From positions 5,993 through 69,992 of the forward strand of contig JAKPEO010000086.1 of assembly GCA_029551925.1 (NCBI GenBank): a DNA stretch of 64,000 nucleotides, written 5' to 3'. The position numbers and the translations under genes are program-made. Source of the DNA: a bacterium (lineage in GTDB: Bacteria > JAGOBX01). The notes beneath the pieces are model-generated. The model did no database searches. It worked only from the letters and a program-made list of their open reading frames with translations, and was not told the origin of the DNA. Below are positions 37,597 through 46,178 of the stretch, one piece after another; the stretch's first letter is position 1, and the number at the start of each line of letters is the position of its first letter.

Positions 37597-38168
37597 TTTA
37601 TCAATCGCTCTTTAATTTTCTTTGCTGGCGCACCAGCATAAATAGAATACGGTTCTACATTAGAGTTTACAATTGACCCAGCAGCAATAATAGAGCCCTC
37701 TTCTATCACCACTCCCTGTAAAATTACAGAATTAGCGCCTATCCAAACATTATCTTTTATTATTATCGGTTTAATAATCGCTTCAAAATCTGGCGAATAT
37801 GGATTATGCGATTCTGTTATCAGCGAACAATTATAAGCAATCGCTACTCTATTGCCTATTTCTATTTTAGAGTAAGCGGACATTAAACATCCGTAATTTA
37901 TAAAACTGTCATCGCCGATAGTAATATTATGCGGACATATAATCGTCACGCCGTTATAAATAAACGAGCGTTTTCCAATTTTCAAACCGGCTAATTTATA
38001 TGCGAATTTCCGAAATTTATTAATTATTGAATTGTGCCGCACACCGCGCGGCAGATATTTTACTGTCTCACAAATAAACTCTGCTATTCCATCTTTTAAT
38101 GAACGCTGATAAACATTATGCCACGCGTCTTTTGAATAAGTTAATTTATTTTGTTGTGAATTTTGCAT
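37593..38168 (-). CDS. Left-handed beta-helix acyltransferase (sugar O-acetyltransferase, WbbJ-like)
   Basis: The 191-residue protein shows hexapeptide repeats (ITIGDDSFI, IEIGNRVAI, PIIIKDNVWIGANSVILQGVVI) and the catalytic histidine in LITESHNPY. It ends with AGAPAKKIKERLI. It resembles Maa/LacA/WbbJ acetyltransferases that modify polysaccharide sugars with acetyl-CoA. Context in a glycosyltransferase operon supports a surface glycan substrate. Confidence 0.9.
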   Translation of the reverse strand: MQNSQQNKLTYSKDAWHNVYQRSLKDGIAEFICETVKYLPRGVRHNSIINKFRKFAYKLAGLKIGKRSFIYNGVTIICPHNITIGDDSFINYGCLMSAYSKIEIGNRVAIAYNCSLITESHNPYSPDFEAIIKPIIIKDNVWIGANSVILQGVVIEEGSIIAAGSIVNSNVEPYSIYAGAPAKKIKERLIK

Positions 38169-38178
38169 AATTAAACAA

Positions 38179-39351
38179 TTAGTTGTAAAAACTGAATTTA
38201 TATTTTTTTTCTAATAATTTTAATTTATCAAAATAGCGTTTCCTAATTAATTTTATGTTATCATAACCAAATTCTTCAAGTATTATATTAAACAGTGTAA
38301 GCGCTGTAACCGCTTCCGCTACTACGCCAGCCGCGGGCACAACACAAACATCAGAACGTTCAACTATTGCTTTTTTTATTTTACAATCTTCTAAATCAAC
38401 AGATTGCAAAGCGCTCATTAATGTAGGTATCGGTTTCATTGCTGCGCGAAATACTATATTACAGCCATTGCTCATACCGCCTTCGATACCACCGGCATTA
38501 TTTGATTTTCTAATAATTTTTTTTTGTTTTGATAAATCAAATTCATCGTGGAATTGCGAGCCGAATTTTCGCACACCATCAAAACCAGCGCCAAATTCTA
38601 TTCCTTTAATCCCTTGTATTGCTAAAATCGCAGCTGCTAATTTAGCATCTAATTTATTTGTATATTGAATAAAACTTCCTAATCCAGGTATAATATTTAA
38701 CGCTATTACTTCAAAAATACCGCCGAGCGTATCGCCGCGTTTTTTTGTTTTTTCAATCAAATCAATCATTTTCTTTTCAACAATTTTATCAATACATCGT
38801 AAAACTTCGTCATTATATATTTTTTGCAAATCGTCAAGTGTATAACTTTTATTTATAAAGATATTTCCTATTGCAATAGTATGACTGAAAATTTCAATTT
38901 TAAAATTTTCTTTCAATGCTGATTTTATTAGTGCGCCGGCTGCGGTCTGCGCCGTTGTCTCGCGAGCGGATGCGCGCTCTAAAATATTGCGAATATCGTC
39001 ATCGTAATATTTCATTAAACCGGCATAATCAGCATGTCCCGGACGCGGCATTGTCAATTTCGGAATTTTATATTTTTTTAATACAGCCATTTTTTCAGTC
39101 CAATTCTGCCAATCTTTATTTTTGATTTTCATTGTCAGCGGCGCGCCTGTCGTTTTACCAAAACGCGCGCCTGACACTATTTCCGCCTGATCCGTCTCGA
39201 TTTTCATTCTTCCGCCGCGACCATAGCCGGATTGACGACGTTTTAATTCGTTATTTATGTAATCAATATCAATCGCTATTCCAGACGGAATTTGATTTAA
39301 AATAACAGTTAATTCTTGTCCGTGAGATTCACCTGATGTTAAATATATCAT
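38179..39351 (-). CDS. aroC: Chorismate synthase
   Basis: The 390-residue protein starts with GESHGQELTVIL (residues 7-18), then RRQSGYGRGGRMKIE, TMPRPGHADYAG, and the late R-SD-CVVPAAGVVAEA block. It converts EPSP to chorismate with reduced FMN, the last shikimate step. No other aromatic pathway gene is near; it sits inside a polysaccharide operon 14 bases after the STAS gene and 10 before the acyltransferase. Length and motifs are normal. Confidence 0.96.
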   Translation of the reverse strand: MIYLTSGESHGQELTVILNQIPSGIAIDIDYINNELKRRQSGYGRGGRMKIETDQAEIVSGARFGKTTGAPLTMKIKNKDWQNWTEKMAVLKKYKIPKLTMPRPGHADYAGLMKYYDDDIRNILERASARETTAQTAAGALIKSALKENFKIEIFSHTIAIGNIFINKSYTLDDLQKIYNDEVLRCIDKIVEKKMIDLIEKTKKRGDTLGGIFEVIALNIIPGLGSFIQYTNKLDAKLAAAILAIQGIKGIEFGAGFDGVRKFGSQFHDEFDLSKQKKIIRKSNNAGGIEGGMSNGCNIVFRAAMKPIPTLMSALQSVDLEDCKIKKAIVERSDVCVVPAAGVVAEAVTALTLFNIILEEFGYDNIKLIRKRYFDKLKLLEKKYKFSFYN

Positions 39352-39365
39352 ATTCTTCCACTACC

Positions 39366-39692
39366 TTATTCCACTACCGGCAATGCTTTTTTTATTTTTG
39401 TAATTTCAAATATTTTGTTTACAGGTTCTGTAAGATTTGTAATTTGCCAATATTTTAATCTTTCCGTTTTTTCAAATTCAGCTAATAAATTTAATAGCAT
39501 TCCAATAGATGTAGAAGTTATCAAATTTACATTTTTTAAATTAAATATTACTTTTATGCTTTCTTTCACATACGATTTTATTACAGTCTCAAATAAAAAA
39601 GAATTATAAATATTAATTGTATCGCAGCGCGGCACAATTTCTATACAACCGCCATTTTTCGGTAAAACATAAGTTTCATATAATTTTTCCAT
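39366..39692 (-). CDS. STAS-domain protein (anti-sigma factor antagonist-like)
   Basis: The 108-residue protein has a STAS fold pattern: KVIFNLKNVNLITSTSIGMLLNLLAEFE, with serine/threonine residues at the SpoIIAA phosphorylation position (TSTSIG). Such proteins relieve sigma-factor inhibition when unphosphorylated, or act in partner-switching on other targets. It is the first gene of an operon containing aroC and glycosyltransferases. No anti-sigma kinase or sigma gene is in the window. Confidence 0.8.
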   Translation of the reverse strand: MEKLYETYVLPKNGGCIEIVPRCDTINIYNSFLFETVIKSYVKESIKVIFNLKNVNLITSTSIGMLLNLLAEFEKTERLKYWQITNLTEPVNKIFEITKIKKALPVVE

Positions 39693-39826
39693 AAAATATT
39701 ATCTCCCTATTTTTTTGTTTTAATAATATACTAATTTTATTTTTATAAAAATCAATCAATAATTAAAAATTGACAAAATTGCAAATTTAATATACTTTGT
39801 GTTGACATTTTTTTATTATTAAAAAT
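39693..39826. promoter_or_regulatory. Divergent intergenic region between STAS operon and glycosyltransferase
   Basis: On the plus strand TTGACA (39770-39775) and TATACT (39791-39796) are 15 bases apart, 30 bases before the glycosyltransferase ATG; the spacer is short. No convincing minus-strand promoter was found, although one must exist for the STAS operon. Confidence 0.35.
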
Positions 39827-41443
39827 ATGAAAAGAACACTTGGCATTATTTCTATTTTTCTTTTATTTTTTTATTCTTTGCCGTTATATTATTACAAAAA
39901 CTATTTGCCTTCGCACGATGAACGATTTATTATAAACCTAACATTTTCTCTTCCTTTAAATAATTTTTTGCCGCCTGTCTATTATTATGGTCCGATACAA
40001 TTATATTTTCTATTAATCAGTTATTCGCCACTTGTTATTTTTGGTTATATTTTTAAAAATAATGGTATTGATTATGTAAAACATTTGTTTGTTAATGACT
40101 TTCAAATTTTGACGCTAATAGGGAAATTAACTTCTTTACTTTTTTTTGTAATTGCGCTCTTCATAATTTTTTTTATAGCAAAAGAAAAAAAATGGAAACC
40201 AATAACTTTATTATTTTTGATATTGTCATTTTTCTTCCTTCATCCATTATATATTTCGATGACTACAATAAAAAATGAAGCGCTGCTATTTTTTCTAATA
40301 TTTTTATTTATCTATATTAATATAAAATTAAAAAATACACATAATATTAATTATCTTTATTTTTTAGCGATTATATCAGCCGCGCTTTTTATTGCTAAAT
40401 ACAATATGATTATCTTATTAATTTTTCCAATAATTACTTTTTTACCAATATCTAAAATAAAAAAAAAATTCATTACTAATTTTTTTAAATTTCTAATGTT
40501 TTTTTTATTATTTACAATTTTATTTATGCCTGCATTTTTATTTGATTTTAGAAGATTTTTTGAAGATTTTATTTATATCTTCAAAATTGTAAATATTGAA
40601 CATATTGGTTGGCAACAAACGACTAAATTATCTGAAAGTATATATCTTACATTAAATTTATTTTTTGCCAATTTACCTATTACATTTATTTTTTTATTAC
40701 CTTGTATTTTTATCTATGAAATTATTATAAAAAAAAAATACAATAATATATCTTATTATGCAACATTAATAATATATTGTATTTTTCTATTAAAATGGAA
40801 ATATAGACTTCCGCATTATGTTATTCCTATTATTCCTTTTATTTTGATAATTATTTTTGATTTTATAAATAATCTTGAAAATAAATTAATATTGATTTTC
40901 ATTGCCATTACATTAATTAGTTCATTTTCGGCTTTTCGCAAAAATTTGAATTATATTCAATCACTAAAATTTAAAGATATTAGAATACTCGCAAAAGAAT
41001 ACATTGAAAATACAATACCAGAAAATAGCAGAATATTATTAGAAGATAGATTCGATTATTCTCCGTATATTTTGCCGAGCGCAGCGCCGCAAGAATATGA
41101 CGCAATCAATCCAGCGCGCGAAAAAATAAAACAAAAATATTTTGAATTATTAATTCAATATGGCGCAGGCAAAAAATACAATATTATTTTTATAAATGTG
41201 CCGTTAGAAGGACAGCGTCTTTTAACTTTTAAATTTCCGACATTAGAATATCTGCAAAATAATTGCGATTATATAGTTATCAATGAAGCGTATAGTTATA
41301 GATTCCGCGACAGCAAAGATTCAAAAAATAATTTTATGAACGACGCCTATAAATTTTATTTTGAAACTCTAAAAAATTTTGAAATAATATCAGAATTAAA
41401 AAATTCAACGGGTACAATTAAAATCTACAAAACGCGAAAATGA
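39827..41443 (+). CDS. Membrane glycosyltransferase-like protein (GT-C fold)
   Basis: The 538-residue protein has about ten membrane helices in its first 380 residues and a soluble C-terminal region. The first external loop has NYLPSHDERFI, with the acidic pair found in GT39/GT83-type enzymes that use polyprenyl-phosphate sugars. Overall similarity to characterised members cannot be judged by eye. It overlaps the radical SAM gene by four bases (ATGA). Confidence 0.65.
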   Translation: MKRTLGIISIFLLFFYSLPLYYYKNYLPSHDERFIINLTFSLPLNNFLPPVYYYGPIQLYFLLISYSPLVIFGYIFKNNGIDYVKHLFVNDFQILTLIGKLTSLLFFVIALFIIFFIAKEKKWKPITLLFLILSFFFLHPLYISMTTIKNEALLFFLIFLFIYINIKLKNTHNINYLYFLAIISAALFIAKYNMIILLIFPIITFLPISKIKKKFITNFFKFLMFFLLFTILFMPAFLFDFRRFFEDFIYIFKIVNIEHIGWQQTTKLSESIYLTLNLFFANLPITFIFLLPCIFIYEIIIKKKYNNISYYATLIIYCIFLLKWKYRLPHYVIPIIPFILIIIFDFINNLENKLILIFIAITLISSFSAFRKNLNYIQSLKFKDIRILAKEYIENTIPENSRILLEDRFDYSPYILPSAAPQEYDAINPAREKIKQKYFELLIQYGAGKKYNIIFINVPLEGQRLLTFKFPTLEYLQNNCDYIVINEAYSYRFRDSKDSKNNFMNDAYKFYFETLKNFEIISELKNSTGTIKIYKTRK

Positions 41444-42870
41444 AAAAAATATTATTTTTACAAGAATTAGAATTTGAATTTTTAGGCGTGATGTATATAT
41501 CCGCAGTAATAAAAAATGCCGGGCATAATTGTAAACTTTTATTTCTTAATAGAATTAAAAATCTCGATGATGAAATAAAAAAATATCAGCCGGATATTGT
41601 TGCGGCTTCAATAATGACCGGTATTCATAAAAATATTATTTCAGCATTTGCTCAAATAAAAAAAAATAATCCGAATATAATAACATTAGCGGGCGGGGCT
41701 CATACAACTTTTTTTCCAGAATGTATCAGTAATCCAGCAATTGACGCCATATGTCTCGGCGAAGGAGAAAAATCAATAAAAACATTTTTAGATGAATTAG
41801 ATAATATCAAAAAAAATAATATTCCAGATATTCCCAATTTTTATATAAAATCCAAAGATGGCGAAATAAAAAAATGTTCGCAGTTTAATAAATATATTTT
41901 GAATTTAGATGAACTGCCTTTTCCTGACAGAGAAATATATTACGAACATAAATTTATGTATAACATACCGACGCGCTCTGTAATAGCAGGTCGCGGCTGT
42001 CCTTATAAATGCGGATTCTGTTTTAATGAAAAATACACAGAATTATTCGGCAAAAAGCAATATTGTCGTTTCCGCTCTCCGCAAAATATAATTAGCGAAA
42101 TGAAATTAATCTTATCGCGATATCCGACAAATTCTTTTCATTTTATGGATGATACTTTTATAATGAACAAAAAATGGCTATTAGAATTTTTAGAAATTTA
42201 TCGTAAAGAAATAAATATTCCATTTATCTGTCTAGGGACAGCAAATGCAATTGACAAAGAAATAGCATTATCTTTAAAAAAATCTAATTGTCATTCTATA
42301 TTCTTTGGAATTGAAGCAGGGAATGAAGATTACCGCATTAAAATATTAAATAAACCAATTAAAAATTCAGATATTATTAATACTGCTAAAATATTAAAAA
42401 AGTATAAATTACCATTCAAGGCATTTAATATATTGGGTTTTCCAGGCGAAACATTAGGACAATGTTGGGAAACTGTTAAATTAAATATTCAAATAAAAAC
42501 AGATTATCCGTGGTGCGCTTTGTTTGCGCCGTATCCTGGCACAAAACTTTGCGAATATGCAATACAATTAGGCGAATTACCGAAAAATTATTCACCTGAT
42601 GAAATACCCATATCGTTTCATCAGCGCTCAATTTTAAAAAATCAAGACATCAAAAAAATCGAAAATCTACATAAATTTTTTCAAACTGCCGTTCTTCTGC
42701 CATTTACAATGCCATTAATAAAATTACTCATTAAATTCCCTGCGAATAAATTATTTGATTATTGGTTTGGATTAATTTATTTTTTAGTATATTACCGTGC
42801 AGAAAAGAGAAATTTTACTAAAACTTTAATGTTCGGTCTAAAAAATTTAAAATTTTTAATCAAAAAATAA
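41440..42870 (+). CDS. B12-binding-domain radical SAM protein
   Basis: The 476-residue protein has an N-terminal cobalamin-binding-like Rossmann domain (about 1-130, with AGGAHTTFFPE and CLGEGEKS). The radical SAM core follows with the cluster motif C187-x3-C191-x2-C194 in GRGCPYKCGFC. Class B radical SAM methylases and BchE/HpnJ-like enzymes share this plan. The usual DxHxxG cobalamin ligand motif is not evident. It is coupled to a membrane glycosyltransferase gene, which hints at modification of a lipid or glycan; the substrate is unknown. Confidence 0.85.
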   Translation: MKKILFLQELEFEFLGVMYISAVIKNAGHNCKLLFLNRIKNLDDEIKKYQPDIVAASIMTGIHKNIISAFAQIKKNNPNIITLAGGAHTTFFPECISNPAIDAICLGEGEKSIKTFLDELDNIKKNNIPDIPNFYIKSKDGEIKKCSQFNKYILNLDELPFPDREIYYEHKFMYNIPTRSVIAGRGCPYKCGFCFNEKYTELFGKKQYCRFRSPQNIISEMKLILSRYPTNSFHFMDDTFIMNKKWLLEFLEIYRKEINIPFICLGTANAIDKEIALSLKKSNCHSIFFGIEAGNEDYRIKILNKPIKNSDIINTAKILKKYKLPFKAFNILGFPGETLGQCWETVKLNIQIKTDYPWCALFAPYPGTKLCEYAIQLGELPKNYSPDEIPISFHQRSILKNQDIKKIENLHKFFQTAVLLPFTMPLIKLLIKFPANKLFDYWFGLIYFLVYYRAEKRNFTKTLMFGLKNLKFLIKK

Positions 42871-42903
42871 AAAAAATAAATTTTAAAAATTTTCAAAAAA
42901 AAC

Positions 42904-42932
42904 TTGACATTTTTTTTTATTAATGTTAAATT
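42904..42932 (+). promoter_or_regulatory. Promoter of the PLD-family gene
   Basis: Perfect TTGACA (42904-42909), 17-base T-rich spacer, TAAATT (42927-42932). The predicted transcript starts near 42938, at the foot of the hairpin 42936-42978. Confidence 0.6.
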
Positions 42933-42935
42933 TGC

Positions 42936-42978
42936 TGGCTAAATAAAAGCATGTCTATTTTTGCTGCTTATTTAGCCA
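42936..42978 (+). promoter_or_regulatory. 5'-terminal mRNA hairpin in the PLD gene leader
   Basis: TGGCTAAATAA (42936-42946) pairs with TTATTTAGCCA (42968-42978), 11 bp perfect, and an inner AGCA/TGCT pair (42948-42951 with 42962-42965) extends it. It stands at or within a few bases of the predicted start of transcription and about 55 bases before the start codon. 5'-terminal hairpins of this kind can stabilise mRNA; no run of T follows, so it is not a terminator. Confidence 0.55.
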
Positions 42979-43033
42979 AAAAACAATTTAAGAAATTAAT
43001 TTATATTTTGTGATTTTTAGGAGGATTTATTAA

Positions 43034-44191
43034 ATGAGTAAAAACGATACTTTGGAATTTGTGCAAACAGTTCCGTGGGAAACAAATCTTGAAGAACAAG
43101 GAATGCGTCATTCATTAGAGGTATTTCTTGATTTAATCAACAATGCAAAAAAAACATTGGACATCGGGCAATTCTACATTTTCAGTTTGAAAGGTCAACC
43201 AATGGAACAAGTATTGGATGCGCTTGTAAAAGCGGCGGATGAGCGCAAAGTAAAAATTCGTATGGTAATCGACAAATTCTTTTATGGAATGTATCCGCAA
43301 GGCGCTGATATGTTAAATCAGCATAAAGGCGTAGAAGTGCGGACAATTGATTATTCATCTACAACAGGCGGAATAATGCACGCTAAATATATAATTGCTG
43401 ATGATGAGCATGTATATGTTGGCAGCACAAATTTTGACTGGTTATCATTAACAAATGTTCACGAAATCGGCGTAAAAGTTTCAAATAAGGGCTTTGCCGC
43501 TATTGCAAAAAAAGTATTTGAAACTGACTGGGAAATTTGCAAAACAAACAAAATGCCAAAATTCAAAGGCGAACGCCAAGAATTGCCTGTGTTTGAAGTA
43601 GTATATCATGATGAAACAGTAAAAATTTCACCGGTCGCATCGCCTGCTGTGCTTACTCCAAATGAATGCGGAGTAGAAATTGACCATATTGTAAAATATA
43701 TTGATTCTGCAAAAAATAGCGTGTTTTTAAATGTTATGGAATATTCGCCCAAAAGTCAATATCGTCCGGAATTATATAATGGCGCTTATGATGACGCATT
43801 CAGACGCGCTGCTGCAAGAGGCGTACAAATAAAAATATTAGTAAGTGATTGGTGTTTGCATGAACCAAATTTAAGTTATATAAAAAGTTTATCTTGCTTG
43901 CCAAATATTGAAGTAAAAATTTTTACGATTCCGCGATTAAAAGATCGATACCTACCATTTGCACGTGTGCAGCATTGTAAATATTTAATTATTGACAAAG
44001 CGCGAATGTGGATGGGCAGCAGTAATTGGGAACCTGATTATTTTTCACACACTCGTAATTTCAGCTTGTTAATAGAAGGATTTAAACCTATTAGATCAAT
44101 GCGGCAAATGTTCTTGAATAGTTGGACTTCTAATTATGCGGAATTTTTAGATTTAAATAAAGTATATAGAAAACCATATATTTTAGATTAA
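43034..44191 (+). CDS. Phospholipase D-superfamily protein, two HKD motifs, no signal peptide
   Basis: The 385-residue protein carries two complete PLD motifs: H116-x-K118-x4-D123 with GSTNFDW, and H314-x-K316-x4-D321 with GSSNWEPDYF. The second motif followed by NW-x-x-DYF recalls the PLD3/PLD4/vaccinia K4 branch, known as nucleases or lipid enzymes. No signal peptide is evident, so it appears cytoplasmic. An AGGAGGA ribosome site at 43019-43025 sits 8 bases before ATG, and a strong promoter and a terminator bracket it as a single gene, implying high expression. Substrate unknown. Confidence 0.85.
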   Translation: MSKNDTLEFVQTVPWETNLEEQGMRHSLEVFLDLINNAKKTLDIGQFYIFSLKGQPMEQVLDALVKAADERKVKIRMVIDKFFYGMYPQGADMLNQHKGVEVRTIDYSSTTGGIMHAKYIIADDEHVYVGSTNFDWLSLTNVHEIGVKVSNKGFAAIAKKVFETDWEICKTNKMPKFKGERQELPVFEVVYHDETVKISPVASPAVLTPNECGVEIDHIVKYIDSAKNSVFLNVMEYSPKSQYRPELYNGAYDDAFRRAAARGVQIKILVSDWCLHEPNLSYIKSLSCLPNIEVKIFTIPRLKDRYLPFARVQHCKYLIIDKARMWMGSSNWEPDYFSHTRNFSLLIEGFKPIRSMRQMFLNSWTSNYAEFLDLNKVYRKPYILD

Positions 44192-44214
44192 TTTTTAAAA
44201 AATTACCGATTATC

Positions 44215-44261
44215 AAAAGCAATTAGTAATTGATTTTTTCAGTTGCTAATTGCTTTTTTTT
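44215..44261 (+). terminator. Intrinsic terminator after the PLD-family gene
   Basis: AAAAGCAATTAG (44215-44226) pairs with CTAATTGCTTTT (44246-44257), followed by a T-run to 44261. It lies 24 bases after the PLD stop and 38 before the MORN gene start. Confidence 0.8.
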
Positions 44262-44298
44262 ATTTTTAAGATTTTGAATTTTTAAGGAGAAAAAAAAG

Positions 44299-44973
44299 AT
44301 GCTAACTCGAAAAGTCGTAAAAGAAAAATCATCAAAAACTAAAACAGTAATATTTTATGAAAATGATAAAGAAATAGCGCGCGCAGAATATGATAAAGAT
44401 TGGAATTTATTAAAAAAACAAGGAACAATAAAAGACGGCGTATATATCCAATTTTTTGCAGATAGTAATAAAAAAGAATGGGAATGGACATATAAATACG
44501 AAAAAATCGAAGGAAAAGTAATACAATATTATAAAACAGGAGAGAAACATTGGGAAGATAATTATGTTAACGGCAAACAAGAAGGCAAAAGTATCGGTTA
44601 TTATGAAAATGGAAAATTAAAATATGAAAATAATTATCAAAACGGTAAAAAAAATGGCGCATTCAAAAAATATGCAGAAGATGGCACGCTGATATTTGAA
44701 AAAAACTACAAAGACAATATCAGACACGGAATAACGCGCAAATATTTTGAAAATGGTAATTTACGCGAAGAGACAAATTATGTTGAGGGCGAAAAACACG
44801 GAATAAGCAAACGATTTTATGCAACTGGCGTAATACGCAGAATCAAACATTACAAAAACGGCGTGCAGTCTGGATTATATCAAAAATTCGATACAGCAGG
44901 CAATTTAAAGAAAGAAACATACATTACAAAAAAATCAGTCGATGATGACAATGATAAAGAAATAGCGAGTTAA
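44299..44973 (+). CDS. MORN-repeat protein (YwqK-type, MORN_2)
   Basis: The 224-residue protein consists of about seven repeats of the MORN_2 type, of the form YY-NGKLKYENNYQNGKKNG, spanning residues 75-205. Such proteins are often labelled YwqK-family antitoxin in databases, but the biochemical role is mostly unknown. An AGGAG ribosome site lies at 44285-44289. A terminator separates it from the PLD gene, so it may have its own promoter or depend on readthrough. No signal peptide. The stop is 10 bases before palindromic repeat C. Confidence 0.8.
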   Translation: MLTRKVVKEKSSKTKTVIFYENDKEIARAEYDKDWNLLKKQGTIKDGVYIQFFADSNKKEWEWTYKYEKIEGKVIQYYKTGEKHWEDNYVNGKQEGKSIGYYENGKLKYENNYQNGKKNGAFKKYAEDGTLIFEKNYKDNIRHGITRKYFENGNLREETNYVEGEKHGISKRFYATGVIRRIKHYKNGVQSGLYQKFDTAGNLKKETYITKKSVDDDNDKEIAS

Positions 44974-45018
44974 TATGAGTATCTGTGCGAATGTGCGCAC
45001 ATTCGCACATTCGCTATT
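44971..45018. repeat. Palindromic repeat copy C
   Basis: Bases 44984-45009 are a perfect 26-bp palindrome (TGTGCGAATGTGC arms, centre GC/GC). Outside it AATAGCGA (44971-44978) pairs with TCGCTATT (45011-45018). It lies between the convergent MORN and queE genes. No T-run follows, so a simple terminator role is not supported. Confidence 0.85.
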
Positions 45019-45035
45019 ATTATAACTAATCCAAA

Positions 45036-45761
45036 TCACAATAATTCCAAAAATTTATGCGTCTGCGGAATAATACGACAGTCGCTAAATTTTTGCATCA
45101 ATAATTGTTGTATTTTTATTATTTTTTTAGCTGACACTTTAATTTTATTTTCTTTTGTAGTTATCGGCTGTATGACAATAGGTATATAATTAGGGATTCC
45201 AAATTCTAAAAAAATCTTTAAATCATCATCTGATAAATCATCAGATACTACAATTTTTATATACAAATTTTTTTCAAGAGCAATATTGATAAATTCCTTA
45301 TACACAGAATAATCTATTGATTGCCGCACTACTGAATTAAATTTAAAATCCATAGATATAATATCAACAAAATCAATAATTTCCAAAAGCGCTGCTGGCA
45401 ATGTTCCGTTAGTTTCTAAAAAAATATTTTTGTTTTTAATATGCGATAGAAATTCTCTTAAAAAATTAATTGCTAAAAGCGGCTCGCCGCCAGTCAAAGC
45501 AATTGAATGATAATAATTATTCTCAAAACAACCGATAAACTCGTATAATTTTTCGATACTCACAGGATTTTGAAAAATTTGATAGTTATCTTGCGATTTA
45601 TATAATTTTCCAGTCTTTGTATTTTTAATCAGCGTATCGCAATAATAACAATTAAGATTGCAATTTGCAAATCTAATAAATAATTGCGGATAGCCAATGT
45701 ATATACCTTCCCCCTGTATAGATAAAAATATTTCTACAACATCAGCCTTAATTTTATTCAT
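45036..45761 (-). CDS. queE: 7-carboxy-7-deazaguanine synthase QueE
   Basis: The 241-residue radical SAM protein has FLSIQGEGIYIGYP near the start, the cluster motif C34-x3-C38-x2-C41 (CNLNCYYC) followed by DT, and ALTGGEPLL. It converts 6-carboxytetrahydropterin to 7-carboxy-7-deazaguanine in queuosine synthesis. queD lies 22 bases upstream on the same strand, confirming the pathway. queC is not in the window. Confidence 0.93.
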   Translation of the reverse strand: MNKIKADVVEIFLSIQGEGIYIGYPQLFIRFANCNLNCYYCDTLIKNTKTGKLYKSQDNYQIFQNPVSIEKLYEFIGCFENNYYHSIALTGGEPLLAINFLREFLSHIKNKNIFLETNGTLPAALLEIIDFVDIISMDFKFNSVVRQSIDYSVYKEFINIALEKNLYIKIVVSDDLSDDDLKIFLEFGIPNYIPIVIQPITTKENKIKVSAKKIIKIQQLLMQKFSDCRIIPQTHKFLELL

Positions 45762-45783
45762 TTTTTGTTGTTTTAGAAAAAAA

Positions 45784-46155
45784 TTAAAAATCTGCGGCGC
45801 CGCGATATGTTATATAAGAATTAGGTCCTTCATATAATTTTATTTCAAATAATTTAACATTGTCAGTAGTAAATTCTGTAATTAATTCAGACCATATCCA
45901 TTCGCAAATATTTTCCGCTGTCGGTTGATTTATTATTTCATTCAAATATCGATGGTCTAGTTTATCAATAATTTTTTTATTAACTATCTCTTTAATTAAA
46001 TTAAAATCAAATGCCAGACCGTTGTTTTTATCTTTTGAGCATTTTAATGATACTTCTAAATTATAAGTGTGCCCGTGAACATTTTCACAGGCACCTTTAT
46101 AATTTAATAAATTATGGGCAGAATCAAATTTAAAAATTTTAGTTACTAAAAACAT
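45784..46155 (-). CDS. queD: 6-carboxytetrahydropterin synthase QueD
   Basis: The 123-residue protein has the zinc-binding His residues in FDSAHNL and HGHTYNLEV and the late LYEGPNSYITY. It turns dihydroneopterin triphosphate into 6-carboxytetrahydropterin, the substrate of QueE. It lies between gdhA (23 bases) and queE (22 bases). Confidence 0.93.
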   Translation of the reverse strand: MFLVTKIFKFDSAHNLLNYKGACENVHGHTYNLEVSLKCSKDKNNGLAFDFNLIKEIVNKKIIDKLDHRYLNEIINQPTAENICEWIWSELITEFTTDNVKLFEIKLYEGPNSYITYRGAADF

Positions 46156-46178
46156 AATTTCACTTTTTAAAATAATTT

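Noticed and set aside
44971-45018. Palindrome C as a bidirectional terminator for MORN and queE genes
   Set aside because: Convergent position fits, but there is no T-run on either strand and the same motif occurs in leaders and between same-strand genes.
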